22,830 nt of DNA from an uncultured Comamonadaceae bacterium (GCA_946482595.1 CAMLSD010000082.1:1-22830); one strand, 5' to 3'; numbered from the stretch's first letter, positions 8,258-16,372 are shown. Program-made: numbers and translations. The notes: generated by a model from the letters alone, not told the origin.

Positions 8258-8443
8258 TGGTGTCGTGAGTTGGAAGTTCGTTGAACCCGCGTCGCGAGGG
8301 ATCAACCGCTTGCGAATCCTGACGAAAACGGCCGATGCCTAGGCGCGGCGCACAGCGAGGTTGCATACCTCGCGAGCACCGCAACGACGGCAGCGGCTGT
8401 TTCTCGTCTGGATTCCTCAACGAACTTCCAACTCACGACACCA
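8258..8443. repeat. 186-bp nested palindromic element with perfect 27-bp terminal inverted repeats
   Basis: Outer arms 8258-8284 and 8417-8443 are perfect 27-bp inverted repeats (ends TGGTGTCG / CGACACCA). Inside, 8314-8339 pairs with 8389-8415 (about 23 of 26 positions), and the tip holds a 7-bp hairpin, GCGAGGT/ACCTCGC, at 8355-8373. The left bulge (8285-8313) can itself fold with the arm: GTTGA-a-CCC against GGG-a-TCAAC at 8280-8306. There is no coding capacity. The right arm contains the stop codon of the leftward SDR at 8433. A MITE/REP-like non-autonomous element is the best guess; a structured RNA or bidirectional terminator is an alternative. Confidence 0.75.
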
Positions 8444-9191
8444 AGTACAGGCGATTGAACACCGGCGAGATCACCAGCTCGTTGATGCAGACGTGGTGCG
8501 GCAGCTCGGCGATGAAGCGGATCGTGCGGCCCAGGTCGCCTTCCTGCAGCATGCGGGCCTCGTCCTCGGCGCTCGGGGGCACCGGCCGCGACCGCAGGAT
8601 GGGCGTGGCCACTTCGCCCGGGCACAGGGCGGTGGCCCGCAGGCCGTGTACGCCTTCCTCGAGGTTGAACGAATGGCTGAGGGCGATCATGCCGGCCTTG
8701 GTCGCCGTGTAGGCCGGGCCGGTCAGTGCCGTCAGGTGCCAGCCCACGAACGAGGCCACGTTGATCACCGTGCCGTGCCCGAGGGCGCGCATGCCGTGGA
8801 TCACCGCCAGCGTGCAGTAGGTGGCGCCGCTGAGGTTGACGGCGACCACCTTGTCGAAGGTCTCGCCATCGGTCTCGGCCCAGTAGCGCTTCGGGAAGTT
8901 GATGCCGGCACTGTTGACCAGCACACCCACCGGGCCGAACCGGGCCTGGATCTCGCCTGCGACCCGCCCGACCGCGGCCTTGTCGGCCACGTCGAGCGGC
9001 ATCGCGGCGAGGGCGCCCTGCGGCACACCCGCGCGTCCGGCCCGGGCCAGCGCCTGGGCGAGCTTTTCAGGGTCGCGGCCCGAGATCACCACCCGGCAGC
9101 CCGCGCGGGCCAGCTCGATCGCCGCGGCCAGGCCGATGCCACTGCCGCCGCCGGTGACCCAGGCGAGTTGTCCGTCGAGTGTGGAATGCAT
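8433..9191 (-). CDS. SDR-family oxidoreductase downstream of the ABC binding protein
   Basis: A 252-residue short-chain dehydrogenase with TGGGSGIG (13-20), ISGRD (36-40, a pattern compatible with NADP(H) use), NSAG (93-96) and the catalytic residues Ser147, Tyr161 (YTATK) and Lys165. The start has GGAGG 7 nt upstream and lies 32 nt after the stop of the binding-protein gene, so the two are probably one transcript. The last codons and stop (LVS-stop) are read from the right arm of the 186-bp palindromic element, so the natural C-terminus may have been replaced by a few residues; the catalytic core is intact. Probable role is a further redox step on the imported compound; substrate unknown. 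Confidence 0.9.
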   Translation of the reverse strand: MHSTLDGQLAWVTGGGSGIGLAAAIELARAGCRVVISGRDPEKLAQALARAGRAGVPQGALAAMPLDVADKAAVGRVAGEIQARFGPVGVLVNSAGINFPKRYWAETDGETFDKVVAVNLSGATYCTLAVIHGMRALGHGTVINVASFVGWHLTALTGPAYTATKAGMIALSHSFNLEEGVHGLRATALCPGEVATPILRSRPVPPSAEDEARMLQEGDLGRTIRFIAELPHHVCINELVISPVFNRLYLVS

Positions 9192-9223
9192 GGGGAGTCC
9201 TCCGCAGGCAAAAGCACGCCAGC

Positions 9224-10468
9224 TCAGCGCGGGCGCTGCATCTTGCAGCTGGGCGAAGGCGGCACCGAGGCTTCCTCGGCGCTGAACACCTTCACTGGCT
9301 TGAAGCCCATGTCGGTGCCGTCGACCTTGTACCGGGCCTCCTTGGACACCATCGAGACCACCAGCGGCATCTGCACCTGGTGGTCCGCCGCGCGCATGCT
9401 CATCTCGCCCATGGGGGTGGTGATGCGGCTGGTTTCCAGCGCCCGCGCAAAGGCGTTGACGTCCAGCGCGCCGCCCACCGGCTTGGTGCGCTTGAGCGCA
9501 TCGGCCACCATCTCCAGGCCGAACACGCTTTGCGGTTCGACGAACACCGGCGCGCGGCCGGTCTTGGCGGTGTAGTCCGCCACAAAACGCTCGCCCGCCG
9601 CACCGGCTGCCTCGGGGTTGAAGACGTGGACGACGTAGTGGCCCACCGCCAGGTCGCCCGCATTGGCCACGTTGCCCGGCTGATCGAGGAAGACGGTGCC
9701 GAAGCGGGCCTTCATCCCGGAGGCCTTGGCCGCCTTCATCATCAACAGCAGGTCGTTGGACCAGTTGCCGGTGATGACCGTCTCGGCGCCGGAGGCATTG
9801 ATCTTGGCGACATAGGGCGCAAAGTCCTGGATCTTGTTGACGTCGTGCAGCGTCTTCTCGACCACCTGGTAGCCACCTGCCGCCGCGTTGTCGACGGTGG
9901 CCTGCTCCATGTCCTGGCCCCAGGAGTAGTTCTGGTTGATGGCATAGACCTTGGTGCCCAGGGCCTGCGCCTGCTTCATCGCCTGCACCAGCGCCTTGGT
10001 GCGCATCTGGGCATTGCCCGCAAAGCGGAAGTGGTGGAAGTTGCACTTCTCGCCGGTGAGTTCCAGCGCCTCGGCCCCCACGTTGATGTAGACGACCTCC
10101 TTGCCGGGGTTGCGCAGGTTGTGCTTGCGCACGTCCTCGGTGATCTGGCCGCCGATGGCCGAGGACGACCCTTGCACGATGATCTGCACACCGTCGGCAA
10201 TGGCGGCCTTGAGCTTGTCGGAGGCGCCGGCGGGGCCGCCCTGGTTGTCGTACTCGAGCAGCTGCACGGGCTCGCCGTTCCAGCCACCGGCGGCGTTCAT
10301 GCGTTCGACGGCGTAGCGCACACCGGCACGGTAGGCCTGGCCCGAGGAAGCCTGCGGGCCCGACAGCGTCTCCACCATGCCGATCTTGACGGGGGCGGCC
10401 TGGGCCGCGGCGGTGATCAGCAGGCTGGCGGGCAACGCGGCCTGGGCGAGATGGCGGGCGAGGGTCAT
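9224..10468 (-). CDS. Periplasmic substrate-binding protein of a LIV-type ABC importer
   Basis: A 414-residue Peripla_BP_6-type binding protein. An N-terminal signal peptide (charged MTLARH, hydrophobic core, cleavage probably after AAAQA near residue 24) precedes the mature start PVKIGMVETLSGPQASSGQA, the usual first strand and ligand loop of this family. The ATG has GGAG 9 nt upstream. The liv operon at 1493-5209 has two permeases and two ATPases but no binding protein, so this gene is its likely partner even though it lies more than 3 kb away in a separate transcript; both transcripts share the same composite upstream site. Family members close to this group bind aromatic or short organic acids as well as amino acids; the ligand cannot be deduced here. 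Confidence 0.92.
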   Translation of the reverse strand: MTLARHLAQAALPASLLITAAAQAAPVKIGMVETLSGPQASSGQAYRAGVRYAVERMNAAGGWNGEPVQLLEYDNQGGPAGASDKLKAAIADGVQIIVQGSSSAIGGQITEDVRKHNLRNPGKEVVYINVGAEALELTGEKCNFHHFRFAGNAQMRTKALVQAMKQAQALGTKVYAINQNYSWGQDMEQATVDNAAAGGYQVVEKTLHDVNKIQDFAPYVAKINASGAETVITGNWSNDLLLMMKAAKASGMKARFGTVFLDQPGNVANAGDLAVGHYVVHVFNPEAAGAAGERFVADYTAKTGRAPVFVEPQSVFGLEMVADALKRTKPVGGALDVNAFARALETSRITTPMGEMSMRAADHQVQMPLVVSMVSKEARYKVDGTDMGFKPVKVFSAEEASVPPSPSCKMQRPR

Positions 10469-10570
10469 GGACTTGTCTCCTGGAGTTGAGTTGAGCGGCC
10501 CGGCGACACCCGACACAAAGGCGCGGGGATCAGGGCGGGTCAGGGCAGTCTGCGCAGCGCGACCCGCGCG

Positions 10571-10615
10571 CCCTATGTGACGGGCCCACACATTTGTGCG
10601 TCGCGCGATGTGATC
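10571..10615. promoter_or_regulatory. Composite operator candidate, copy 2 (ATGTG-N9-CACAT-N14-ATGT)
   Basis: ATGTG (10575-10579), CACAT (10589-10593) and ATGTGATC (10608-10615) repeat the layout and spacing of the site at 6096-6140. It sits about 103-147 bp upstream of the binding-protein start and about 185-230 bp upstream of the esterase start, inside the 330-bp divergent region 10469-10798. The rest of that region holds the two ribosome binding sites and no gene; I could not pick out clear -35/-10 boxes. Confidence 0.62.
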
Positions 10616-10798
10616 GAGGCGCCGTGGCGGGCTGCCCCCGGTGAATCCCGATTGGGGGTTTCCCGCGCTGTCCTCAAATGACCTCGAGTCTTTCCGCGTG
10701 CGACCTTTCGGGCCGTTGCCGCGGCCGCCAACATCCGCCGCCTGGGGCGCCGTGGTCGAGGACTGCGGGCCTCATCCCAAGCATCCCCGGAGACACCC

Positions 10799-12499
10799 AT
10801 GAAGAGACACCCTCTGCTTGCACTGGGCTGCCTGAGCGCAGCGGCACTGGCCGCCTGTGGCGGCGGCAGCGACACCCCCCCTCCCACCGCGGCCACGCCG
10901 AAGACCTGCGATGCCCTCGTCGGCATGGCGATTCCCGCCTCGGCCATCGGCCTGCCCACTCGGGGCGGCACCGTCACCGCAGCCACCGTCGTGGCGGCCG
11001 CGGGCACCGGCGCTGCGGCCACGCCCGAGTACTGCAACGTGACAGCCTCGATCGCGCCGATGGACGCCACGGCACCCTCGATCATGTTCCGGCTCGCGCT
11101 GCCGACCGCCTGGAACGGCAAGGCCGTGATGTTCGGCGGTGGGGGCTTCGACGGCACCATCCCCAATGTGGCCGGCAATGTGCCGGCCGGCCCGACCGAC
11201 AAGCCCACGCCGCTCGGGCGCGGGTACGCCACCTTCGCCAGCGACTCCGGGCACCAGGCCAATGCCGCCGGCTCGCTGGATGGCAGCTTCCAGCTCAATG
11301 ACGAGGCCTTCCGCAACTTCGGCGGCCATGCCCTCAAGAAGACGCGCGACGCGGCGGTGTACCTGATCGAAGCCCGCTATGCAGCCGGCGCGCCGGCAAA
11401 GTCCTACTTCGCCGGAGGTTCGACCGGCGGGCGCGAGGCCCTGTCGGTGGCGCAGCGCTGGCCGCAGGACTGGGACGGCATCATCGCCTGGTACCCGGCC
11501 TGGAACCAGCTGTCGGCGATGCTGGGCGGCCACCGCATGAGCCGTGCGCTGGCGCAACCGGGCGCCTACCCGAACCCGGCCAAGCGCCTGCTGCTGCTCA
11601 ATGCGGTGCTGGCGGCCTGCGACGGGCTCGATGGTGTCGCCGACGGACTGGTGAGCAACCAGGCGTTGTGCAACGGCAGCTTCGACCCCTCGGTGGCCAC
11701 GTTCAACGGCGCGCCGCTGCGCTGCCCGGGGGGCACCGAAGGTGGTGACACCTGCCTGTCCGACGCTCAGATCACCGCGCTGAAGACCATCAACACCGAG
11801 ACCCGCTTCAACTTTTTCGTTGCCAGCGGCTCGCGTGGCTACCCGGGCTACAACGTGTGGGGCGCAGACCTGGGCATCACCAGCAACCCCTCGCCACTGC
11901 AGCCCACGGTGACCTTCCTCAACTTCGGCACCGAGCAGCCGGCCATGCCGGTTCCCGCGGGCGCGCCCTACATCACCAAGCAGCTCGACCAGGTGATCAA
12001 GTACGGCGTCACGCGCGACCTGCAGTTCAACTCGCTGAGCCTCGATCCCGAGAATCCGGGCCCCTGGGGCGCCCGCCTCAGCGAGCTGAGCACGATGCTC
12101 GACGTCAGCACCGACTTCTCGGCGTTTGCGGCGCGCGGCGGCAAGCTGCTGCTGGCGCACGGCCTGTCGGACGTGCTGGTGAGCTCGCGCGCGACCGAGC
12201 AGTTCTACCAGCGACTGCAGGCGCAATACGGCCCGCCCTATGTGGACAGCTTCGCGCGCTACTACCAGGTGCCCGGCTACGGCCATGCCGTCAGCACGGT
12301 GTTCAATGCCACCTGGGACTCGCTCACCGCACTCGAGCAGTGGGCAGAAAACGGCACGGCACCTCAGGCCCAGGTGACCACCGACACCGTCGGCGTCCCG
12401 GGCCGCAAACGCCCGCTGTGCGACTACCCCATGTGGCCGAAGTACAAGGGCAGCGGTGACGTGAACGCGGCCGAGTCCTTCACCTGTTCAAACTTCTGA
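10799..12499 (+). CDS. Tannase/feruloyl esterase-family lipoprotein (alpha/beta hydrolase)
   Basis: A 566-residue secreted hydrolase of the family containing tannase, feruloyl esterase B and MHETase, expected to cleave esters of aromatic or hydroxy acids. A lipoprotein signal (LAAC, Cys20, followed by GGGSD) points to membrane anchoring facing the periplasm or outside. Nucleophile Ser208 sits in GGSTGG (206-211); the family's acid and base match Asp458 (LSDVL) and His496 (GYGHA). A calcium-loop-like CDGLDGVADG (274-283) is present. The cysteines that normally flank the Ser and His and form a disulfide are both absent (Gly207, Ala497). The ATG has GGAG 6 nt upstream. It is divergent from the ABC binding protein and followed by an AraC regulator; it may release the acid that the importer takes up (inference). 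Confidence 0.9.
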   Translation: MKRHPLLALGCLSAAALAACGGGSDTPPPTAATPKTCDALVGMAIPASAIGLPTRGGTVTAATVVAAAGTGAAATPEYCNVTASIAPMDATAPSIMFRLALPTAWNGKAVMFGGGGFDGTIPNVAGNVPAGPTDKPTPLGRGYATFASDSGHQANAAGSLDGSFQLNDEAFRNFGGHALKKTRDAAVYLIEARYAAGAPAKSYFAGGSTGGREALSVAQRWPQDWDGIIAWYPAWNQLSAMLGGHRMSRALAQPGAYPNPAKRLLLLNAVLAACDGLDGVADGLVSNQALCNGSFDPSVATFNGAPLRCPGGTEGGDTCLSDAQITALKTINTETRFNFFVASGSRGYPGYNVWGADLGITSNPSPLQPTVTFLNFGTEQPAMPVPAGAPYITKQLDQVIKYGVTRDLQFNSLSLDPENPGPWGARLSELSTMLDVSTDFSAFAARGGKLLLAHGLSDVLVSSRATEQFYQRLQAQYGPPYVDSFARYYQVPGYGHAVSTVFNATWDSLTALEQWAENGTAPQAQVTTDTVGVPGRKRPLCDYPMWPKYKGSGDVNAAESFTCSNF

Positions 12500-12511
12500 T
12501 CCCTCCCGGAC

Positions 12512-12544
12512 CGGGCCGCGACGTCCTCACATCGCCGCGGCCCG
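12512..12544 (+). terminator. GC-rich hairpin after the esterase gene
   Basis: CGGGCCGCG (12512-12520) and CGCGGCCCG (12536-12544) form a perfect 9-bp stem with a 15-nt loop, 13 nt after the stop codon. No T tract follows, so the hairpin may terminate only partially or act in RNA protection. Confidence 0.5.
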
Positions 12545-12628
12545 CCGTGTGTGCGCCGCTCACATTGGCGTGCCACGCAGCGCGTTCCAGACTTCAGCCA
12601 GGAACCCTGGCCCTGGCGAGTCTGACGC

Positions 12629-13714
12629 ATGCCACACCGGATACCGCCGCCCTGGGGGCGGCACTACCCTCCCTCCCAGATTGCCGCCCTCGTGCGGCTG
12701 CTGCAGGCTGAAGGCGTGCCGACGGCCGCGGTGCTGGACGGCACGGGGCTGGACGCTGCCGCGCTCGACGACGTGGCCTGCCGCACGTCGGTGACCCAGC
12801 TGCTCACGGCGTGCCGCAATGCCCTGGCCCTGACGTCCAGTGCGTCCCTGGCCTTCCGTCTGGGCAGTGCCCTGCACCTGCCGGACCTCGGCACCTACGG
12901 CCAGATGCTGCTGGCCTGCGATTCGGTACGCGACCACTTCCGGCTGGCCGAGCAGTACCAGGGGCTGTGGGCCTGCGCGCTGACGCTGGAGGCGCGGGCG
13001 GGCGGCGCCGACGCGGTGTGGATCGTCGCGGACATGGCGGTGCGCGAGCGGCCCCAGGCGCTGCGCACCTTCCTGGTCGAGCAGCAGTTCGCCCAGCTCC
13101 AGACCCGCTGCCACGACCTGCTCGGCCCCGACTGCCGTCCGGCACTGGCCTGCTTCACCCATGCGGCCCCCGCCCACGCCGCGCTGTACACCGATCACCT
13201 GCAGTGCCCCTGCGTCTTCGGCTGGCACCGCAACGAACTTCGGTACGACACGGAGGTGCTCGCTCGGCGACCACGGCTGGCGAACCCCTTCACGCAGGCT
13301 GCGCTGCAGTCGGCCTGCGACAGCCTGCTCGCCGACATGGCGCCCTGCCCCGGCTTTGCCGCCAGGGTCCAGCTGGCCCTGCACCGGCTGCCCGATCCGG
13401 GTGCCGGCATGAAGACGGTGGCCTCGGCGCTGAAGATGACCGACCGCACGCTGCGGCGGCGCCTGGCCGGCGAAGGCACGTCGTTCTCGGACATCGCAGA
13501 CAAGGTGCGCTGCAGCATGGCCCGCCAGCACCTGCAGCGCCCCGGCGTCAGCATCGAGCAGGTCGCCACGCTCACCGGGTTTTCGGACCTGGCCAACTTC
13601 AGGCGCGCCTTCCTGCGCTGGACGGGCATGACACCGGCGCAGTTCCGCCAGCGTCATCGCGCCGAGCGTGCGCCGCACGATGACGTCGCCCGGCACATGC
13701 TCATGCGCCCCTGA
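12629..13714 (+). CDS. AraC-family transcriptional regulator with arabinose-binding-like N-terminal domain
   Basis: A 361-residue regulator. Residues about 20-205 resemble the ligand-binding domain found in OruR/ArgR-type AraC proteins (SASLAFRLGSALHLPDLGTYG at about 71-91). The C-terminal pair of helix-turn-helix units lies at about 261-282 (VASALKMTDRTLRRRLAGEG) and 308-340 (QVATLTGFSDLANFRRAF, then WTGMTPAQFR). It starts 129 bp after the esterase in the same direction and may control it, or be co-transcribed through the intervening hairpin. The ribosome binding site is weak, but the next in-frame ATG would remove the start of the domain. Its 3' end overlaps the convergent MocR gene by 14 bp. 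Confidence 0.9.
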   Translation: MPHRIPPPWGRHYPPSQIAALVRLLQAEGVPTAAVLDGTGLDAAALDDVACRTSVTQLLTACRNALALTSSASLAFRLGSALHLPDLGTYGQMLLACDSVRDHFRLAEQYQGLWACALTLEARAGGADAVWIVADMAVRERPQALRTFLVEQQFAQLQTRCHDLLGPDCRPALACFTHAAPAHAALYTDHLQCPCVFGWHRNELRYDTEVLARRPRLANPFTQAALQSACDSLLADMAPCPGFAARVQLALHRLPDPGAGMKTVASALKMTDRTLRRRLAGEGTSFSDIADKVRCSMARQHLQRPGVSIEQVATLTGFSDLANFRRAFLRWTGMTPAQFRQRHRAERAPHDDVARHMLMRP

Positions 13715-15092
13715 GCTGCGCCTGCAGGAAGCGCAGGAAGCGCGGGTCGCTGGCATAGGCCACGTTGACACGCATCGCGGGGTGGGTGCCCTGCCGGTCC
13801 GGATGAAAAACCGCGCCCGGGGCCAGGAAGATGCCCTGCGCGGCCGCCTGGCGCACCAGCGCCAGTTCCGACATTCCGTCCGGCAGCCCCACCCACAGGT
13901 AGTAGCCGCCCGGGCTGGCGGGATGCACCGTGGCACCGCAGCGGCGCAGCGCCTTGATCGAGGTGGTGAACACCTCGTCCAGCCGGGCCTTGAGCCGGTT
14001 GAGGTGGCGGCGATACTGGCCGCCCGAGATCAACTGGTGCACCACGCGCTCGACGAAGTCCGATGTCGACACGACCGTCACCATCTTCAGGTCGCACAGC
14101 GCATTGATGTGCCCCGGTGCACCGGCGATGTAGCCCACACGCAGCCCGGCCGACAGGGTCTTGGAAAAACTGCTGACGTAGATCACGCGCTCGAGCTGGT
14201 CGAGTGCCGCCAGGCGCGGGGCCGCCGGGCTGAGCAGGTCGGCAAAGGGGTCGTCCTCGACCACCATGCAGTCGAACTCGTTCATCAGTTGCAGCAGCTT
14301 GTGGGCCTTGGGCAGACTGATGGACCCGCCGGTCGGGTTGTGCGCCAGCGGCTGGGTGAAAAACACCTTCGGACGATGCGCGGCCAGCAGGCTGCGCAGC
14401 ACCTCGATGTCGGGCCCGTCGGCCAGGCGCGGCACGCCCAGCATGTCCACCTTGGCCAGCTTCAGCTTGCCGAACAGGGGGTAGTAGCCGGGCGAGTCCA
14501 CCAGCACCTTGTCGCCCGGGTCCAGCAGATGGCGCACGATGAGGTCGAGGGCGTGGTTGGCGCCCTGGGTCAGCAGCACCTGGCGCGGGCTGACCGGGAT
14601 CATGCGCTCGCCGAGCAGCCGTGCCACGGTCTCGCGCAGGGGCAGGTAGCCCCAGGGCGTGCCGTAGCCATGCTCGATCTCGGCCAGGCCGCCCGAGCGG
14701 GCCCGCTTGAGGTGACTGCCGAGTTCGGAGCCCTCCATCCACGATGCCGGCGGGCGGCCATCACCGACACGGACCTCGTAGTGCTGCTCGAGCTGCTCGC
14801 GCAGCAGCGACACCACGTCGACCGCCTCGACAACGTGCGACGCCGGCGACAGCGAGCGGGCACGCGCCACACGGCGCACGAAATAGCCTGAACCGGGCCG
14901 GGCCTCGGCGTGGCCACGTGCGACAAGCCGGTTGTAGGCCTCGACCACGGTGTTGATCGCCAGCCCCTCCTTGGCAGCCGCGTCACGCACCGACCGCAAG
15001 CGGCTGCCCGCGGGCAGTTGCCCCTGCTCGATGGCTGCGATCAGGCGGGCGACCAGGAGCTCGACCTTGGTCTGAGGGGGGCGGGATGACAT
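13701..15092 (-). CDS. MocR-type regulator (GntR DNA-binding domain fused to PLP aminotransferase-like domain)
   Basis: A 463-residue fusion. The winged helix of the GntR family spans about 8-75 (LPAGSRLRSVRDAAAKEGLA, then NTVVEAYNRL, ARPGSGYFV), and a class I aminotransferase-like domain spans about 105-460 with HNPTGG (251-256), EDDPF (279-283) and the PLP lysine Lys311 in SSFSKTLSAGLRVGYI. Such proteins use the PLP fold as a sensor for amino acids or vitamin B6, though some may sense other ligands. The gene is divergent from the TRAP/HMG-CoA reductase operon across 224 bp containing repeated ACTGTGCCCA sites, so it is the likely regulator of that operon and of itself. An intact PLP lysine with a mevalonate-type pathway is unexpected, so the sensed signal is open. 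Convergent 14-bp overlap with the AraC gene. Confidence 0.93.
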   Translation of the reverse strand: MSSRPPQTKVELLVARLIAAIEQGQLPAGSRLRSVRDAAAKEGLAINTVVEAYNRLVARGHAEARPGSGYFVRRVARARSLSPASHVVEAVDVVSLLREQLEQHYEVRVGDGRPPASWMEGSELGSHLKRARSGGLAEIEHGYGTPWGYLPLRETVARLLGERMIPVSPRQVLLTQGANHALDLIVRHLLDPGDKVLVDSPGYYPLFGKLKLAKVDMLGVPRLADGPDIEVLRSLLAAHRPKVFFTQPLAHNPTGGSISLPKAHKLLQLMNEFDCMVVEDDPFADLLSPAAPRLAALDQLERVIYVSSFSKTLSAGLRVGYIAGAPGHINALCDLKMVTVVSTSDFVERVVHQLISGGQYRRHLNRLKARLDEVFTTSIKALRRCGATVHPASPGGYYLWVGLPDGMSELALVRQAAAQGIFLAPGAVFHPDRQGTHPAMRVNVAYASDPRFLRFLQAQLRGA

Positions 15093-15133
15093 GCGGCAGG
15101 CCCTCTGGATGAGTCACAACGGATCGGCGACGG

Positions 15134-15190
15134 CAGTCTGGCCAGACTGTGCCCACACCACGATGGGCACAGTTTGTTGGACTGTGCCCA
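15134..15190. promoter_or_regulatory. Operator cluster between the MocR gene and the TRAP operon
   Basis: Three copies of the decamer ACTGTGCCCA occur: direct at 15146-15155, inverted (TGGGCACAGT) at 15164-15173, direct at 15181-15190. Copies 1 and 2 form a perfect 10-bp inverted repeat with an 8-nt spacer, copies 2 and 3 an everted pair with 7 nt between. A 16-bp perfect palindrome (CAGTCTGG/CCAGACTG, 15134-15149) overlaps copy 1. They lie 42-98 bp upstream of the MocR start and about 127-183 bp upstream of the binding-protein start. GntR/MocR proteins commonly bind such repeats; the promoter boxes themselves are not clear. Confidence 0.75.
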
Positions 15191-15316
15191 AACTGTATCT
15201 GCCCGGGTGATGTTCAGTCCATACACTTTTTCATCGCGGGCCCGGTCCCTCGTACCGGCCGCGACAGATCAGACCCCACCTCAGGACGGGGCAGCCCTTT
15301 TGACAGGAGACAGCAG

Positions 15317-16372
15317 ATGACACAGCGCACCGTCAGCCGACGCAGCATCCTCAGGACATCCCTCGCCTCGGTGGCGGCCGTCGGCACGGCCGCGCCGCTG
15401 GCCCTGCAGGCCCAGGCCCAGGCCCCGACCGTGACATGGCGCATGCAGGCGCTGTGGGACGGTGGCACCACCCCGCAGAAGTACGAAGAGAAGTTCGTCG
15501 CGCGTGTGGCCGAACTGACCGGTGGACGGTTCCGCATCAACCTGTTCGCCGCCGGGCAGATCGTGCCCGCGGCACAGGCCTTCGATGCGGTGCGCGGTGG
15601 CGCCTTCCAGATGATGAAGACCTTCGACGGCTACGAGGCGGGCAAGATCCCGGCCTTCGCCTTCACCAGCACCATCCCGTTCGGTTTTGCCGAAAGCGAC
15701 GAGTACGAAGCCTGGTTCTACGAGCGCGGCGGCCTCGAGCTGGCACGCCAGGCCTATGCGCCGGCCGGGCTGCACTACATCGCGCCCAGCGTGTATGGCC
15801 AGGAGCCGCTGCACTCCAAGGTGCCGGTGCGCAGCATCGCCGACCTGGCGGGCAAGAAGGGCCGCTTTGTGGGCCTGGCCTCGGCCGTGATGGGAGCGAT
15901 GGGGGTGGCCGTCACGCCCCTGCCCACGGGCGAGGTCTATTCCGCGCTCGACAAGGGCGTGATCGACATGGCCGACCGGGGCGACCTGACCGCCAACTTC
16001 GAGGCCGGGCTCGCCGAGGTGGCCAAGTACGTGATCGTGCCCGGCTTCCACCAGCCCACCACGGCCACGGCCTATGTGGCCAACCGCGCCGCCTACGACA
16101 AGCTGCCGCCGGAATTCAAGGCGGCGCTGGCCGTGGCGGCCCGCGAGGTCTCGGGCGCGCTGCGCCAGCACATCCTCGTCAACGATGCGGCCGCGCTGGC
16201 CAGGTATGCCGCGAAGGGCTGCGAGGTCATCCGCTTCCGGGCGGCCGACGTGGCCGCCGCGCGCCCGAAGGCCATGGAGGCCTGGCGGGCCGCCACCAAG
16301 GGCGACGCCCTGGCCACCCGCATCCTGGACAGCCAGGTCACCTTCATGCGCGAGCTCGGCCTGCTGGCCTGA
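15317..16372 (+). CDS. TRAP transporter substrate-binding protein (DctP family)
   Basis: A 351-residue periplasmic binding protein of a sodium- or proton-coupled TRAP transporter. The N-terminus has a twin-arginine-like signal (SRRSILRTS, Arg8-Arg9), a hydrophobic stretch and an AQAQA cleavage region near residue 35; a Tat route is suggested but Sec is possible. The mature part matches the DctP fold (KKGRFVGLASAVMGAMGVA, then ALDKGVIDMADRG). The ATG has AGGAGA 6 nt upstream. It is followed by both TRAP membrane subunits and a degradative HMG-CoA reductase, from which I infer that the ligand is mevalonate or a related hydroxy acid; family ligands are mostly organic acids. Starts about 225 nt from the divergent MocR gene. 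Confidence 0.93.
   Translation: MTQRTVSRRSILRTSLASVAAVGTAAPLALQAQAQAPTVTWRMQALWDGGTTPQKYEEKFVARVAELTGGRFRINLFAAGQIVPAAQAFDAVRGGAFQMMKTFDGYEAGKIPAFAFTSTIPFGFAESDEYEAWFYERGGLELARQAYAPAGLHYIAPSVYGQEPLHSKVPVRSIADLAGKKGRFVGLASAVMGAMGVAVTPLPTGEVYSALDKGVIDMADRGDLTANFEAGLAEVAKYVIVPGFHQPTTATAYVANRAAYDKLPPEFKAALAVAAREVSGALRQHILVNDAAALARYAAKGCEVIRFRAADVAAARPKAMEAWRAATKGDALATRILDSQVTFMRELGLLA

Noticed and set aside
9192..10046. Long upstream extension of the SDR frame ending at 8433
   Set aside because: It is a shadow of the binding-protein gene on the same strand; the SDR begins at 9191 with GGAGG and a classical N-terminus.
12547..12565. GTGTG-N9-CACAT as a third copy of the composite operator
   Set aside because: One half-site differs, the third element at +14 is missing and the core bases do not match; likely chance.
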